Shown here: positions 48,446 to 48,625 of the stretch, in pieces
Numbering within the stretch: the first letter of the stretch is position 1
Layout: each line of letters begins with the position of its first letter
From: Symplocastrum torsivum CPER-KK1
GTDB lineage: Bacteria; Cyanobacteriota; Cyanobacteriia; Cyanobacteriales; Coleofasciculaceae
NCBI GenBank assembly: GCA_019358875.1
Contig: JAHHIF010000062.1
Location: 1 to 48,625 of the forward strand
DNA: 48,625 bases
Direction: 5' to 3'
Position numbers and translations under genes: made by a program
Notes under the pieces: generated by a model
Databases searched by the model: none
Told to the model about the DNA's origin: nothing
What the model saw: only the letters and a program-made list of their open reading frames with translations

Positions 48446-48625
48446 TTACATGCATTGTTTGGGCTGACTTGGGATTAAAGAATACAGGTGATGAGAGTAA
48501 TGAACCTGTACGTTTCAATCTAGCCATTTTTAACCATGATATTGGAGTGCAAGTTGGCAATAAGTTAACCCTGCTTAATCTATCTAAGCTTGATTATCTT
48601 CCAACAAATGAAATAGAAATAGAAG
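48442..48625 (+). CDS. Hypothetical 117-aa protein, 5' part (continues at position 1 across the circle junction)
   Basis: An ATG at 48442, directly preceded by an in-frame TAG, opens a frame that runs through the end of the window. Because 48531-48625 equals 1-95, it continues as the frame ending at 265, giving 117 residues in total. The product is small, acidic to neutral, rich in Asn, Ile and Leu, with no signal peptide or membrane segment. I do not recognise the family. The ATG sits at the edge of a degenerate inverted copy of the 3' end of the HTH gene at 2713-3264, so its promoter may have been acquired with that debris. No strong ribosome-binding site is visible. Confidence 0.6.
   Translation, partial: MITCIVWADLGLKNTGDESNEPVRFNLAIFNHDIGVQVGNKLTLLNLSKLDYLPTNEIEIE
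48531..48625. repeat. 95-bp terminal overlap identical to positions 1-95
   Basis: The last 95 bases of the window are the same as the first 95, without a mismatch. A gene reads through the overlap without interruption. This is what an assembler leaves at the ends of a circular contig, so the true molecule is probably a 48,530-bp circle. Confidence 0.93.

Overview
The window reads as a complete circular cyanobacterial plasmid. The last 95 bases (48531-48625) repeat the first 95 exactly, so the molecule is most simply a 48,530-bp circle cut inside a gene: a 117-residue reading frame starts at 48442 and ends at 265. A cyanobacterial host is suggested by HIP1-type GCGATCGC octamers, a DUF2949 protein, a PEP-CTERM signal, a secreted CHAT-TPR protein beside a two-partner-secretion exoprotein, an XisF-like serine recombinase and many small palindromic or MITE repeats. 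There are no rRNA, tRNA, CRISPR or conjugation genes.

Layout. 1-4 kb: wrap-around hypothetical gene, catalytic-domain tyrosine recombinase, YaaC-like protein, HTH protein and debris including a formylglycine-generating-enzyme fragment. 4.1-7.0 kb: three-PAS histidine kinase, convergent with a secreted PEP-CTERM hydrolase. 7.2-9.3 kb: module 1, a second short tyrosine recombinase followed by a ParA/DNA-binding pair and its repeated operator. 9.5-17.8 kb: secreted CHAT-TPR protein and a minus-strand operon (wHTH-TM-TPR protein, FecR-like TPR protein, filamentous-haemagglutinin-like exoprotein). 18-24.3 kb: secreted or exported small proteins sharing one upstream repeat, mixed with a broken IS630-type element, a decayed gene copy and nested MITEs. 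24.4-26.1 kb: orphan GspE/PilB ATPase. 27.2-31.9 kb: large unknown protein, serine recombinase with a four-HTH partner, XRE protein. 32.2-35.3 kb: likely replication region, a winged-helix Rep candidate whose own coding sequence carries six ~20-bp iterons, with small DNA-binding genes and palindromic operators. 35.7-39.3 kb: HNH nuclease, LMW phosphatase, VOC protein, SH3 lipoprotein, DUF2949. 39.6-42.4 kb: module 2, XerC/D-like recombinase, second ParA/RHH pair with 8-bp phased boxes, Dam-type adenine methyltransferase with a duplicated operator.

43.0-47.6 kb holds the most interesting locus: a HigB/RelE-like toxin, a 4-bp-overlapping XRE antitoxin extended by TPR repeats, and a large TPR-CHAT protease candidate whose TPRs share the same sequence signature. 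I infer a toxin-antitoxin module supervised by a caspase-like protease through matching TPRs.

Maintenance is duplicated (two recombinase-ParA-RHH modules), which suggests an old cointegrate of two plasmids. Functions of hypothetical genes are not claimed. All family calls come from reading motifs; no searches were run.
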